Positions 17,756 through 27,084 are shown, numbered from the stretch's first letter. The stretch: DNA of 64,000 nt from Caulobacter sp. (GCA_030680355.1 JAUXVF010000010.1:62001-126000); one strand, 5' to 3'. Translations and numbers: made by a program. The notes: generated by a model not told the origin, from the sequence alone.

Positions 17756-20136
17756 GCCGTCTTCCTTTTCGGTTCGGCTTCCCCCACCAGAACACGGGGA
17801 TGGTGATGGCCTTCGATCGCCGCGATCTCCTCGACCGCAAGGACCGTCGATTTGTCGGTTTCGAGCAGGTCGGCCGCAGAGCCGACCGCGTGCGCCCATG
17901 TGCAGCGGTTCGCGAACAGCATTCCGGAGACGTCGAGCGTCCCGCCGCGGCTGATGTAGCCTAGCCCCGTGGTCTTTTTTGGCCCGCCGTCGGCCCGGCG
18001 CAGAAGGCCGAGCATCGGTTCAGGCCGAGTATGGCTGAGGATCACCCGTGGCAGCTCCGGGGGGAAAAGCGCGCGCAGCTGTTCGTCATCCACAACGAAT
18101 GCAGCCTCGATTTCGTCGCGCGGGGCGCGGAAGCGCCCGGGTTCCAGGATGGCGGTGACACAGCTGCGTCTGCCGCGCGCCAGGAGACGGGCGTATGCCT
18201 TCAGGGCCTCGTCGACCTGATAGGCGCCCACGGCGACGAATTGAACCTCCGCCTTGGCCGGATCGCCTGCGAGGAGGATGGCGCCATTCTCGAACAGCAC
18301 CTGCGCCTGTGCACCGTCGAGTCGGTTTGGCAGGACGCGCTTGGGCGTCACCAGGCAACCGATCTGCCCCCGCTGCCCATAGAGCTCCCGCAAGGCCGCC
18401 ACTGCGCTGTTGGCGTCGATCGGGAAGAATACGCGAGCGGTATCCGACATCTCGCCGAGCAACGCTTCTGCCAGCGTTGGATCCTGGTGTGACTGCTCGT
18501 TCTTCGCGTTCTCCCAGGTGTGGGAGGTTGCAATGAGCGGGATAGCGATCCAGCCGGGCGCGACGCCGGTCTCTTTCTGCCGGCGGGCGAAGACGATCTC
18601 CTGGCGAAGTCCGCCGAGCATCTTCACGGCGAAGGCTTCATAGCTAACGATCAGGTTGAGTCCGCCCTTGTTGCCCAGCGCCGCGCCGGCGACCGCCTCC
18701 TCGTTGAGCGCGGTGATCACCGCGCCGTCGACCGCCTCTGGCACCCCAGCCTCGGGCGTGTTCACCCTGTGCCTGAGCCGATCCAGGGTCCGCCCCATGC
18801 TGTTGCTGCGCAGCTCGTCGGGGTTGCCGACGCGGGGACGCAGGTCGGGATTGGCGTCGATCAACGCCACAAACCAGGCGTCCAGGGCGTCCATCGGCGA
18901 GCGAGCCTCGGCCGACCACAGCGGCCGGGGCAGGACCGGGTGCGCCGGCCGGCGGTTGGCGATCGGATGGTTGCTCTCCGGCGGACGCTGCTGCAATGCG
19001 TGGGGTTGAAGCACGCCAATGGCGGCCTCGAGCTCGTCCATCGGAACGAACAGCGCCGCCGCCGCGGCATTGAAGGCCGCCCGTGCATCCTCATCGACGC
19101 GCGGGCTCTTGCCCAGGGGCAGATTGTGGGCGGCATTGGTTCCGGCGCCCGGAAACCCGAAACCCTTCACCGCCTTGGCGATGACATATGGCATCGGTGC
19201 CGGGTAGGTCCGTCCGGGATCACTGGTGAACCGTCTGAGGCGTTCCTCCGCCTCCAGGATGGCCCAAGCGAAGGCGGCCGGGTCGTGACCGTCAATGGTG
19301 AACGGATCAAAACCGCTGAGTCGAAGATGCTGCTCAAGCCAGCTCGCGCCCCCCTCTTGGGCGATCGCGGTCCTTTCCTCGATCCGCCGGCCGTTGAGGA
19401 CCATAATTGGAACGGCCAGGCCGCTGTCCTCGGCGCGCCACCAGCGGGGCGACCAGTCTGAACCCCGCTGCTCCTCGAAGGCGCCGTCGCTGAGGAACGC
19501 GACCAGGCTCTCGCCGACCAGCGGCATGTGAGCGTACTGGACCTCAGCAAAGCCCAGGTAGCCCCCCTCAGACACGGCTCCGGCGGTGTTCGGACCGGCA
19601 TGGCTGCCAAGTGGAACAGAGGGACGCCCGTCAGCGCCGATGGCGTAGGAGTAGAAGTCGGAGACCAGCCGCGAGAGGCCGGCTTGTGTGCGGTCGTAAC
19701 GACCCTTCTGCATCGGCGAAACGTCGCCGGTCAGAGCATTGACCGCCTCTATGGCTGCCACGCAATGGCCTTGCCCCATGATCCAGGACCGCGTCTTTCC
19801 CGACAGTACGTTTGCGGCAAGATAGCCGACAAAGGCCGGGACCATGTTCAGAGACCCGCCCATATGTCCTTCCGGCGCAGCCTTGAATTCGTCGGCAGGC
19901 AGCGGAGCCCCGCTCACGTCCACGCTTCGAGCGTATGTCATGTGCCCGACGACCCACATGGCGGCGCTGGCCAACCGATCCGCAGCAGCAAGAACACGGT
20001 AAACCGTCTCATCCTCCGGCCAGACGCGACGTTCGATGAGGCGCGCCGCGAGGGCTTCAACGCGCTCCACAGTCGCCGCCTCGCGCCGCAGCGGCCCGTA
20101 CCCCGGCCTCCACTGATCGACCCAAAGCTCAGCCAT
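17752..20136 (-). CDS. xfp: phosphoketolase (xylulose-5-phosphate/fructose-6-phosphate)
   Basis: A 794-residue thiamine-diphosphate enzyme that splits xylulose 5-phosphate (or fructose 6-phosphate) with phosphate into acetyl phosphate and glyceraldehyde 3-phosphate. Seen: EGHMGGSLNMVPAFVGYLAAN, GPGHC-like GQGHCVAAIEA, VSEGGYLGFA, FLSDGAFEEQRGSDW (in place of the common GDGExE), VLNGRRI and, late, IGCLVTPKRVLPNRL. The ATG at 20136 is preferred because AAGGA lies 8 bp before it; an in-frame start at 20172 has no Shine-Dalgarno. First gene of the operon with the RNase, phosphorylase and PRPP-synthetase-like genes. Confidence 0.92.
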   Translation of the reverse strand: MAELWVDQWRPGYGPLRREAATVERVEALAARLIERRVWPEDETVYRVLAAADRLASAAMWVVGHMTYARSVDVSGAPLPADEFKAAPEGHMGGSLNMVPAFVGYLAANVLSGKTRSWIMGQGHCVAAIEAVNALTGDVSPMQKGRYDRTQAGLSRLVSDFYSYAIGADGRPSVPLGSHAGPNTAGAVSEGGYLGFAEVQYAHMPLVGESLVAFLSDGAFEEQRGSDWSPRWWRAEDSGLAVPIMVLNGRRIEERTAIAQEGGASWLEQHLRLSGFDPFTIDGHDPAAFAWAILEAEERLRRFTSDPGRTYPAPMPYVIAKAVKGFGFPGAGTNAAHNLPLGKSPRVDEDARAAFNAAAAALFVPMDELEAAIGVLQPHALQQRPPESNHPIANRRPAHPVLPRPLWSAEARSPMDALDAWFVALIDANPDLRPRVGNPDELRSNSMGRTLDRLRHRVNTPEAGVPEAVDGAVITALNEEAVAGAALGNKGGLNLIVSYEAFAVKMLGGLRQEIVFARRQKETGVAPGWIAIPLIATSHTWENAKNEQSHQDPTLAEALLGEMSDTARVFFPIDANSAVAALRELYGQRGQIGCLVTPKRVLPNRLDGAQAQVLFENGAILLAGDPAKAEVQFVAVGAYQVDEALKAYARLLARGRRSCVTAILEPGRFRAPRDEIEAAFVVDDEQLRALFPPELPRVILSHTRPEPMLGLLRRADGGPKKTTGLGYISRGGTLDVSGMLFANRCTWAHAVGSAADLLETDKSTVLAVEEIAAIEGHHHPRVLVGEAEPKRKTA

Positions 20137-20331
20137 GAGAAAATCCTTCAAACCGGGCCGCAAGGCCGTCATCGCAGGCGCGGTGAACTGACAAGAATGA
20201 CGTCGTCTAGGGGAAACTCTTACAGCACGGCCACCGCGACGAGCGGAATCGGCCGCACCCCTCCGTCCGTAATGATCCCCGCCGGTTGCGTCCTAGATGG
20301 CAGCGCTGGTTGAGCGCGATCAGGAGACCCA

Positions 20332-20670
20332 ATGATGAGAACTCTGTTGATGGCGACCGTCAGCGCCGCCTTGCTGATGGCCACGCCCGCGCTGGCGCAG
20401 GATCCCCATCACCCGGCGGCCCCCGCCGCGACGCCAGCTCTCGATGCCGCGCTCACCGACGCCGAAATGCACGACATGTGCAAGGCGATCATGGGCGACC
20501 AGATGGCCCCGAGGGCGGTCCACGACCACGGCCGCGACAAGACTGGCGCGGCGACTTGGCCGGGCGGCAAACCGCTGAGCAAGGCCGAGATGGAAGGCAT
20601 GCACAAGAAATGCGCGGCGATGATGGCGCCAGCGGACGCTTCGACGGCTGCGACTCCTACACCTCAGTAG
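20332..20670 (+). CDS. small exported His/Met-containing protein, putative metal-binding
   Basis: A 112-residue protein with a clear signal peptide (MMRTLLMATVSAALLMATPALA, cleavage near residue 22). The mature part is rich in His, Met and Asp, with DPHHPAAP, EMHDMCKAIMG and GMHKKCAAMMA; the two Cys in Met-rich settings could bind copper. The start follows AGGAG at 5 bp. It is divergent from the phosphoketolase operon. Likely periplasmic; a metal-buffering role is inferred from composition and from the island context. Confidence 0.7.
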   Translation: MMRTLLMATVSAALLMATPALAQDPHHPAAPAATPALDAALTDAEMHDMCKAIMGDQMAPRAVHDHGRDKTGAATWPGGKPLSKAEMEGMHKKCAAMMAPADASTAATPTPQ

Positions 20671-20742
20671 GGGTTGAGTCCGCGGCCAGGTGCGCGCGCT
20701 GGTCAATAGTCGGCCCCGCGCTTATCTGGCCAGCCGTCCGGC

Positions 20743-21090
20743 TAGGATTTCGTCCCAAACGCCGCGTGTATCCTTGTCTCCCCGATAGGCAGCCTTGCTG
20801 CCATGACCCCCAGCCGGCTTGAAAAAAGGTGTCGCCGGCCTCGCCAGAGATCTTCAACGTTGCTAGGCGAGATAATCACCGTCTGCGGCACGGCGGCTCT
20901 GAGAATGGCGACATCGGCCTGGGCCAGCCCCCAACTCTGCAAGCGAGCAGTATCGCACGGCAGCGTGAGGTTGCGTTTGTCGGCCAGCAGAGCATGCACC
21001 CGCGGATTGGGGGTCACGACCACAGAACCATCGAGATAGGCCGCCCGGTCACGGCCGGTTCAGTCGCATCGGCGATAATGGCTCTGAACC
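20743..21090 (-). pseudogene. partial, internally deleted second copy of the ATP-grasp gene
   Basis: This stretch matches the middle of the intact gene at 23367-24689 almost base for base over about 305 bp (20743-21048 against about 23599-23904). It then skips about 90-100 bp and resumes (21048-21090 against about 23997-24040). Encoded peptide VVVTPNPRVHALLADKRNLTL is shared. Both ends are missing and a frameshift follows LWRGRRHLF. It is in the same orientation as the intact gene, so the two form a direct repeat around the cyclopropane-synthase and GAPDH genes. Confidence 0.85.
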
Positions 21091-21180
21091 CTCTGACACC
21101 TCGCCGCTGTAAGGCGTCGGCGAGTTCGTCGTCTTAGTCTTCAGATCCCGACGTAACCCCGCAAGGCAAGAGATGATCCG

Positions 21181-21991
21181 ATGCTGAGACAAGCGCTCCG
21201 TGCTGTTTTGCCCCATCGGGCGGCGTTCACAGTGCTCGCAAAGGTGCTGGAACGGGCTGTTCAATTCGGCACGCTCGTCGTCGTCGACCCCTGGGACCGG
21301 CGCCACGTGTTCGGGACGGGGCGGCCTGGCGCTCGACCTGGCGCGGCGTCATGGCGTCGAGGTCGACGGCCTCACCCCGTCGCAGGAGCAGCTGGCGATT
21401 GCGCAAACGCGCGCGCACGACGAGGGCCTGAACGATCGCGTCCGGTTTCATCTGCAAGACTATCGCCATTCGACCGGGACCTTCGACCGGATCATCTCCG
21501 TCGGCATGTTCGAACATGTCGGGGAGCCGCATTTTAGCGAATTCTTCGACGTGATCCGTCGCCGGCTCGCGCCAGATGGCTTGGCCGTGATCCACGCGAT
21601 CGGCCACCGCAATCCACCGGGCGACGCCGACCCCTGGCTCCACAAGTACATCTTCCCGGGCGGCTATTGCCCATCGCTGTCTGAGGTGTTGACCAGTGTT
21701 GAGAAGAGCGACCTGTGGGTGACCGACGTGGAGATTCTGCGGCTACATTATGCCGAGACCCTGCAACGCTGGTCCGAACGCTTCCAGTCCCGGCGGACAC
21801 AGGCCGCCACCCTCTACGACGAGCGGTTTTGCCGGATGTGGGAATATTATCTCGCCGTCTGCGAAGCTGCGTTCCGCGTCGGTGGCCTAATGGTGTTCCA
21901 GATTCAGCTTGCGCGTCGGGTCACCGCCGCCCCCCTTACCCGAGACTACATGATCGACGCTGAGCGCCGCATCGCCGCCCCCCCTTGCTGA
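21181..21991 (+). pseudogene. truncated cyclopropane-fatty-acyl-phospholipid synthase-family gene
   Basis: The first frame (from 21181) gives a typical N-terminus of this family (VLERAVQFGTLVVVDPWDRRHVFGTG). At about 21315 the homology jumps frame to GGLALDLARRHGVEVDGLTPSQEQL and then continues as a normal C-terminal half (FDRIISVGMFEHVGEP, RLAPDGLAVIHAIG, LHKYIFPGGYCPS) to 21991. About 100 residues are missing between these parts, including the VLDIGCGWG-type SAM motif. The enzyme, which would methylate unsaturated phospholipid chains, is therefore probably inactive. It ends 45 bp before the GAPDH gene. Confidence 0.8.
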
Positions 21992-22036
21992 GACTGCGAT
22001 CGCGCCGTCCGGCACCCTTTGAAGGAGGACAATCCA

Positions 22037-23110
22037 ATGATCGAGCCCGAACAGATCCGAGTAGGCGTCATCGGCTATGGCGTGATCGGTAAACGCGTCG
22101 CGCTGGCAGTCGCGGCCCAGGACGACATGATCCTGCAAGGCGTGGCGGACATGAGCGCCGACTGGCGGCTTCAAGTCGCTTCACGCCAGGGCGTGAAGCT
22201 GTTTGGAGCCACGTCGAAGGATGCGGAGTCGATGCAAGCCGCGGGTCTGCCGATCGAGGGCGACCTCACGGAGCTCATCGCAGCCGCCGATGTCCTGGTG
22301 GATTGCACGCCCAAACACATCGGTGCGGCAAACGCCAAACTCTACCGGCGCAGTGGAAAGCCCTTCATCGTCCAGGGCGGTGAAAAGCACGAGGTCACCG
22401 GTCACTCCTTCGTCGCCGAGTCCAACTATGCGGGGGCCTTGGGCCGCGAGGCGACCCGGGTCGTTTCGTGCAACACAACCTCGATCGTTCGTACGCTGAC
22501 TGCTCTGAAGCGCGCGGGTCTGCTGCGGCGCGCACGGGGCACGCTCCTTCGGCGCGCCACCGACCCCTGGGAAAGCGATCACAGCGGGATCATGAACACA
22601 CTGGTCCCGGAACCGGAGATTCCTAGCCACCAAGGGCCCGACGCCAAGAGCGTCGATCCGGACCTTGACGTGGTCACCATGGCGGTCAAGGTCCCTGAAA
22701 CACTCGCGCACCTGCACTATTGGTCGGTGCAGATGACCCGCGCCGCTGGGAAGGCCGAGGTGCTCGCCGCCTTCATGGCGTCATCGCGTATCGCCGCCAT
22801 CCAGACCGGCGACGGACTGGGGGCCCTGAACACGGTCAAGGAATTGATGGCCGACATCGGGCGCCCCCACGCCAACCTTTACGAGGTGGCTTTGTGGACC
22901 GACATGCTCCGGGTCGAGGGGGACGAACTCTTCTACGCCTGTATGGTCGACAACCAAGCGATCGTGATCCCGGAAACGATCGACGCCATTCGGGCCCTGC
23001 GCCGCGCCGCGCCGGACGCGGAAACCTCCATTGCCAAGACCAACGCCAGCCTCGGAATCGGCGACCTCGACGCTTTTTTGCATCAGCGTCCAGTCGCGAA
23101 GACCGCATGA
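22037..23110 (+). CDS. type II (archaeal-type) glyceraldehyde-3-phosphate dehydrogenase
   Basis: A 357-residue protein with an N-terminal Rossmann motif (VGVIGYGVIGKRVALAV) and the type II GAPDH active site VVSCNTTSIVRTL, catalytic Cys145. DCTPKHIGAANAKLY and FIVQGGEKHEV are also characteristic. It interconverts glyceraldehyde 3-phosphate and 1,3-bisphosphoglycerate with NAD(P). The ATG at 22037 follows a strong GAAGGAGG. Type II enzymes are standard in archaea and sporadic in bacteria. It would take the glyceraldehyde 3-phosphate released by the nearby phosphoketolase. The host probably also has an ordinary bacterial GAPDH elsewhere. Confidence 0.9.
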   Translation: MIEPEQIRVGVIGYGVIGKRVALAVAAQDDMILQGVADMSADWRLQVASRQGVKLFGATSKDAESMQAAGLPIEGDLTELIAAADVLVDCTPKHIGAANAKLYRRSGKPFIVQGGEKHEVTGHSFVAESNYAGALGREATRVVSCNTTSIVRTLTALKRAGLLRRARGTLLRRATDPWESDHSGIMNTLVPEPEIPSHQGPDAKSVDPDLDVVTMAVKVPETLAHLHYWSVQMTRAAGKAEVLAAFMASSRIAAIQTGDGLGALNTVKELMADIGRPHANLYEVALWTDMLRVEGDELFYACMVDNQAIVIPETIDAIRALRRAAPDAETSIAKTNASLGIGDLDAFLHQRPVAKTA

Positions 23111-23119
23111 TGGGTCCTC

Positions 23120-23326
23120 GTGCTGATTCCTGGTCCGTGGGCGAGGCGTGCCGCACACCTTGCGCCCCGCCACTCCGCTCCAGAATGGCCGGCGGACGCG
23201 ATCAAGGGCGTGTTCCTCAAGGACTTTCCAGCCCCGATCATCCTCCAGCACACGTGGCCCATGGCGCTGATCGCGCTTGCGACTCTGGCCGTAGGTGCAT
23301 GGCTTTTCCGGCGACGCGTGACCTGA
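23120..23326 (+). pseudogene. C-terminal fragment of an ABC-2-type transporter permease
   Basis: From about 23189 the frame reads ADAIKGVFLKDFPAPIILQ, then TWPMALIALATLAVGAWLFRRR. This is the standard C-terminal end of ABC-2 permeases (periplasmic helix, last TM segment, basic tail). The rest of the permease and its ATPase are absent. It is a remnant left between the GAPDH gene and the ATP-grasp gene. Confidence 0.6.
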
Positions 23327-23366
23327 CACCCAGTCGAGCCGATTCCGACATCTATGGATGGCCTTC

Positions 23367-24689
23367 TCAGGTACAGGCAGCAGTCAGTGCGGCAGGGACT
23401 TCCAGAACCGGAGCGAAGCCGCCGCCAGGGGTTCGCATGTTGGTTGTCTGGCCCTGATAGAGGCGCGCCGCCACCAGGAGAACCTCCCCAGCATAGGTGT
23501 AAAGCCGCACGTCGACTTTCAGATTGGTCCGCGTGCCTTCGTGCTCGACCGCCCGCGGCCCCGGTGCCGCATAGGCTTGCGCCACATAGGCTCCGGCGAG
23601 GATTTCGTCCCAAACGCCGCGTGTAACCTTGTCGCCCCGATAGGCAGCCTTGCTGCCATGACCACCAGCCGGCTTGAAAAATAAGTGTCGCCGGTCTCGC
23701 CAGAGATCTTCAACGTTGCCAGGCGAGACGATCACCGTCTGCGGCACAGCGGCTCTGAGAATGGCGACATCGGCCTGGGCCAGCCCCCAACTCTGCAAGC
23801 GAGCAGTATCGCACAGCAGTGTGAGGTTGCGCTTGTCGGCCAACAGAGCATGCACCCGCGGATTGGGGGTCACGACCACAGAACCATCGAGATAGGCCGC
23901 CCGCAATGCCGCATGTCGTGGTTCGTCAAGCGCAAAGTCAACGAGCCGATTGTAGACGAGATCGACGGGTTCATTCTGTACAGTCACCCGCCGTCCGGTC
24001 ACGGCCAGTTCAGCCGCATCGGCAATAACGGCCCTGAACCCCTGTGACTCCAGTAAGGCTTTGGCCAGCCGGAGCTCCGGGTAAAGGTACTGTTCCCCGG
24101 GCTGGTCGTCGACAATCGCGATCGTCGCTGGGCGCCCCGAGCCCCTTTGGCGCCGCCACTCGGCAACAAACATGGCGGCGATCCGGTCGCCGAAGCCTTC
24201 AGGCGGACGAATATCGAACGGCGCCAAGACTTCCGCGCAACAGGCGCTCTGAGCGCGCGACAGGACGGCGTTCAGGAAGGCGCCGCCAGCATTGGTGTTC
24301 ACCTCTATCAGCCGTGGCCCATCCGGCGTGATATGAAAGTCGTAGCCCATGAGAGCGCCGAGCGGGCCGGATTCAACCTGCGCTGTCTGCGGCGCCCATG
24401 CCAGGGACACATCCTTGTAGCCCGGAAGCCGGGCGGCGGCCTCGACTGCGGCCACGACCTGCGCCATCTCAGCCATCGTCTCGGCCGGCACGAACACCGG
24501 GACGTTCGAAAACAGCGACGGGCGTGACTTGGCCAGGTCCGCCGCGAAACCTCCGATGCCGGCTTCTCGATCCAGGCTTTCATCCAAAACCCGGCGATCA
24601 AGAGTAATGCAAAAGCATCCCCTGTTCAGCTGCTCGGCACCAGCCACTGGGTCCACCGTTGTTGTTCCCTTCAATGGTCGCACCGTCAT
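23367..24689 (-). CDS. ATP-grasp-type protein of unknown substrate
   Basis: A 440-residue protein. The first half contains MGYDFHITPDGPRLIEVNTNAGG (E and N typical of the Mg-ATP site of ATP-grasp enzymes) and the second half [30 protein letters not shown] (a Gly-rich nucleotide loop) and NLKVDVRLYTYAGEVLLVAARLYQG. The arrangement resembles circularly permuted ATP-grasp ligases that join carboxylates to amines or thiols. The partner substrate is unknown. A damaged partial copy lies at 20743-21090. It is convergent with the GAPDH gene, next to the permease fragment. Confidence 0.75.
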   Translation of the reverse strand: MTVRPLKGTTTVDPVAGAEQLNRGCFCITLDRRVLDESLDREAGIGGFAADLAKSRPSLFSNVPVFVPAETMAEMAQVVAAVEAAARLPGYKDVSLAWAPQTAQVESGPLGALMGYDFHITPDGPRLIEVNTNAGGAFLNAVLSRAQSACCAEVLAPFDIRPPEGFGDRIAAMFVAEWRRQRGSGRPATIAIVDDQPGEQYLYPELRLAKALLESQGFRAVIADAAELAVTGRRVTVQNEPVDLVYNRLVDFALDEPRHAALRAAYLDGSVVVTPNPRVHALLADKRNLTLLCDTARLQSWGLAQADVAILRAAVPQTVIVSPGNVEDLWRDRRHLFFKPAGGHGSKAAYRGDKVTRGVWDEILAGAYVAQAYAAPGPRAVEHEGTRTNLKVDVRLYTYAGEVLLVAARLYQGQTTNMRTPGGGFAPVLEVPAALTAACT

Positions 24690-25260
24690 TCAGCCGCCCG
24701 CGACCTGCATCGAACCATACGTCTGAAGCCAACCGGCGGGCGGCCACGGCGGATGAACAGTAGTGCATCTGAAGGCGTTCGCGACATCGGCCATCCCTGC
24801 CCTGGTAGCGACAACTTGCTCGCGGACTTCCACAGGCGCTAGCCGGGGATTTTTCCGTACAAACAGGTGATCAGAAAGGATTTGTTGTTCCAAAGGCTTT
24901 GTAAACCAGCTCCCCGGCCATACGTCCTGAAATCGGCCCGAAATTACTCCGCGGCTCTCGACTACGATGATCTGGACCAAGTCTATATTTCTCGGCCTTT
25001 TCAATGTGATGCCCGTTTGGAATCGCGCTGGCTTTTCGTTCGCTCGCCTGGCGAGGGAACCAGGCACTGATTTTCGCATTGGAACCAAAGCTCCGATGAG
25101 CTGATTGCCGCTCGAACGCGACCGGATAGACGGACTCCAGGCACTCCACCTGGACGCGTTCGGAAGCGAGCCCACATCACTACAAGCTGGAGATTGTCTA
25201 TGGGGGGCGGACCGTCCAACATCAGAGCGACCGACGAGCGCCCACCGGAGGCCAATCGAC
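24690..25260. other. intergenic region before the APC transporter
   Basis: No convincing coding frame on either strand; frames within it lack recognisable motifs. It should hold the promoters of the divergent ATP-grasp and transporter genes. A GGAGG at 25246-25250 is the ribosome-binding site of the transporter. Confidence 0.4.
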
Positions 25261-26580
25261 ATGCAGCATGATCATGCGAGCAGTGACTACAAAAAGGGCT
25301 CGATCACGCTGGGCGGCGCCGTGGCCATGGGCACGGGGGTGATGATCGGGGCGGGCATCTTTGCCCTGACGGGCCAGGTCGCCCAGCTGGCCGGACCCTT
25401 CTTCCCGCTCGCCTTCGTCGCGGGCGCGGTCGTCACCGGTTTCAGCGCCTACAGCTACATCAAGATGTCGAACGCCTGGCCCTCGGCCGGCGGGATCGGG
25501 ATGATCCTGCAGAAATGTTACGGCCCGGGCGCGGTCGCGGCCGGGGCTGCGCTGCTGATGGCGCTCAGCATGATCATCGCCGAGAGCCTCGTGGCGCGGA
25601 CCTTCGCCACCTATGTCCTGCGGCCCTTCGATATCACGGGCGGGCCACTGGTGCCGATCCTCGCGGTCGGGGTGATCGTGTTTGCCTTCCTGGTCAACAT
25701 AGCCGGCAATCGATCGGTCGGGCGTTTCTCGTTGATCATGGCGGCGGTCAAGGTCAGCGGCATCGCGCTGTTTGGCGTCGCCGCGCTCTGGGCGAGCGGC
25801 TTCCAGTTCGCCGCGGCGTCGGAAACCAGCCAGGCCGCCACTCCCGTTGGCTTTATCGCGTCGGTGGCCCTGGCGATCCTAGCCTTCAAGGGCTTCACCA
25901 CGATCACCAACAGCGGCGGCGAGATCACCGACCCCCATCGCAACGTCGGCCGTGCGATCGTGATCTCGATCGCCCTCTGCGTCCTGGTCTATCTGCTGGT
26001 GGCGTTCGGCGTCGGAGCGAGCCTGACCCTCGACCAGATCGTCGCCGCCCGGGACTACGCCTTGGCGGAAGCCGCACGGCCGGCGCTCGGCCAGACAGGG
26101 TTTTACCTGACCGTGCTTCTGGCCGCGGTCGCGACCGCGTCCGGCGTCCTGGCCAGCGTTTTCGCGGTTTCGCGCATGCTGGCGATGCTGACCGACATGA
26201 AGATGATCCCGCATCGCCATTTCGGCATGCCCGGGAACATTCAACGTCACACGCTGGTCTACACGGTGGTTGTCGCCTCGGCGCTGGCGATATTCTTCGA
26301 CCTCGGCCGGATCGCATCACTGGGCGCGTTCTTCTACCTCGTCATGGACATGACTGTGCACTGGGGCGTGTTCCACTTCCGCCGCAAGGCGGTCGACGCC
26401 GCCGGGGCGGTGCTCCTGACGGCGCTCGCCTTTGACGCTGTGGTGCTTTCGGCCTTCACGGCGATGAAGCTGCAAAGTGATCCGGCGGTTGTGCTCTTTG
26501 CCGGCATCGCCATCGCCGCGGTCTTCGCCTTTGAACGGGTCTACCTGTCACGCTGGCTGGCGCCGCAGGCGGACCACTGA
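25261..26580 (+). CDS. APC-superfamily amino-acid/polyamine permease
   Basis: A 439-residue integral membrane protein with about 12 TM helices. GSITLGGAVAMGTGVMIGAGIFALTG at the start is the unwound TM1 substrate-binding motif of the amino acid-polyamine-organocation family, and FKGFTTITNSGGEITDPHRNVGRAI is the matching TM6-loop region. It probably imports an amino acid or amine by proton symport; the substrate cannot be told. The ATG at 25261 is preceded by GGAGG; the longer frame from 25105 has no support. It stands as its own transcript. Confidence 0.87.
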   Translation: MQHDHASSDYKKGSITLGGAVAMGTGVMIGAGIFALTGQVAQLAGPFFPLAFVAGAVVTGFSAYSYIKMSNAWPSAGGIGMILQKCYGPGAVAAGAALLMALSMIIAESLVARTFATYVLRPFDITGGPLVPILAVGVIVFAFLVNIAGNRSVGRFSLIMAAVKVSGIALFGVAALWASGFQFAAASETSQAATPVGFIASVALAILAFKGFTTITNSGGEITDPHRNVGRAIVISIALCVLVYLLVAFGVGASLTLDQIVAARDYALAEAARPALGQTGFYLTVLLAAVATASGVLASVFAVSRMLAMLTDMKMIPHRHFGMPGNIQRHTLVYTVVVASALAIFFDLGRIASLGAFFYLVMDMTVHWGVFHFRRKAVDAAGAVLLTALAFDAVVLSAFTAMKLQSDPAVVLFAGIAIAAVFAFERVYLSRWLAPQADH

Positions 26581-26663
26581 AACCTGCCTGGGCAGTAACT
26601 CTGCAATCGGCCAAGAGCATGGACCAAGAGTCTTCGCGGGGACGCCCGCAACTCGATGGAACG

Positions 26664-26918
26664 CTATCCACCAAGGCGGTTGTAGATCAGCGCCACAGCC
26701 CAAGTGACCAGGCCGGCGATTGCTGACCAAGCGACCATTCCAATCCAGAAACCGTTCCAACGCATGGTCCAAGCGACACCCTGCAAGTCCGCATGCACCA
26801 TCTGGCCGGTCATCTGCATCATCGGACTCGGAGCAAGCATGATCAGAACGCTGCAGATAGCCCACAGCACGGCGACAACAATCGCTGTGGCGAGGCCAAG
26901 TTTCACAGGCTTCAGCAT
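26664..26918 (-). CDS. DUF5676-family small membrane protein (second copy)
   Basis: An 84-residue protein with two TM segments (about 6-27 and 58-80): LKPVKLGLATAIVVAVLWAIC, then MQMTGQMVHADLQG and FWIGMVAWSAIAGLVTWAVALIYNRL. It belongs to the same DUF5676 group as the gene at 11034-11312 but is diverged. The ATG at 26918 follows AGAAGGACC; an upstream ATG at 26942 is less likely. The Met/His loop (MMQMTGQMVHAD) between the helices could contact metal. Function unknown. Confidence 0.75.
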   Translation of the reverse strand: MLKPVKLGLATAIVVAVLWAICSVLIMLAPSPMMQMTGQMVHADLQGVAWTMRWNGFWIGMVAWSAIAGLVTWAVALIYNRLGG

Positions 26919-27084
26919 TACGATGGTCCTTCTGTTGTTCACGACGCTTCGTGACCATAGGATAGCCTAGTCGACTCTGTAGTCAGTATGATCCTTGTCA
27001 AAATCGGTGCCCGATTTGTCACGCCAACCCGCGCGACGCTCAAACCGAGACTGGCGCGCCGCGTGACCCTGGAGAACGTTCCTG

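Noticed and set aside
18520..19461. 313-codon plus-strand frame inside phosphoketolase
   Set aside because: Antisense shadow of an unambiguous enzyme gene.
26943..27084. A fifth MerR-type operator near GACTCTGTAGTCAGT
   Set aside because: The dyad is incomplete and lacks the CTAGAG half found at the other four sites.
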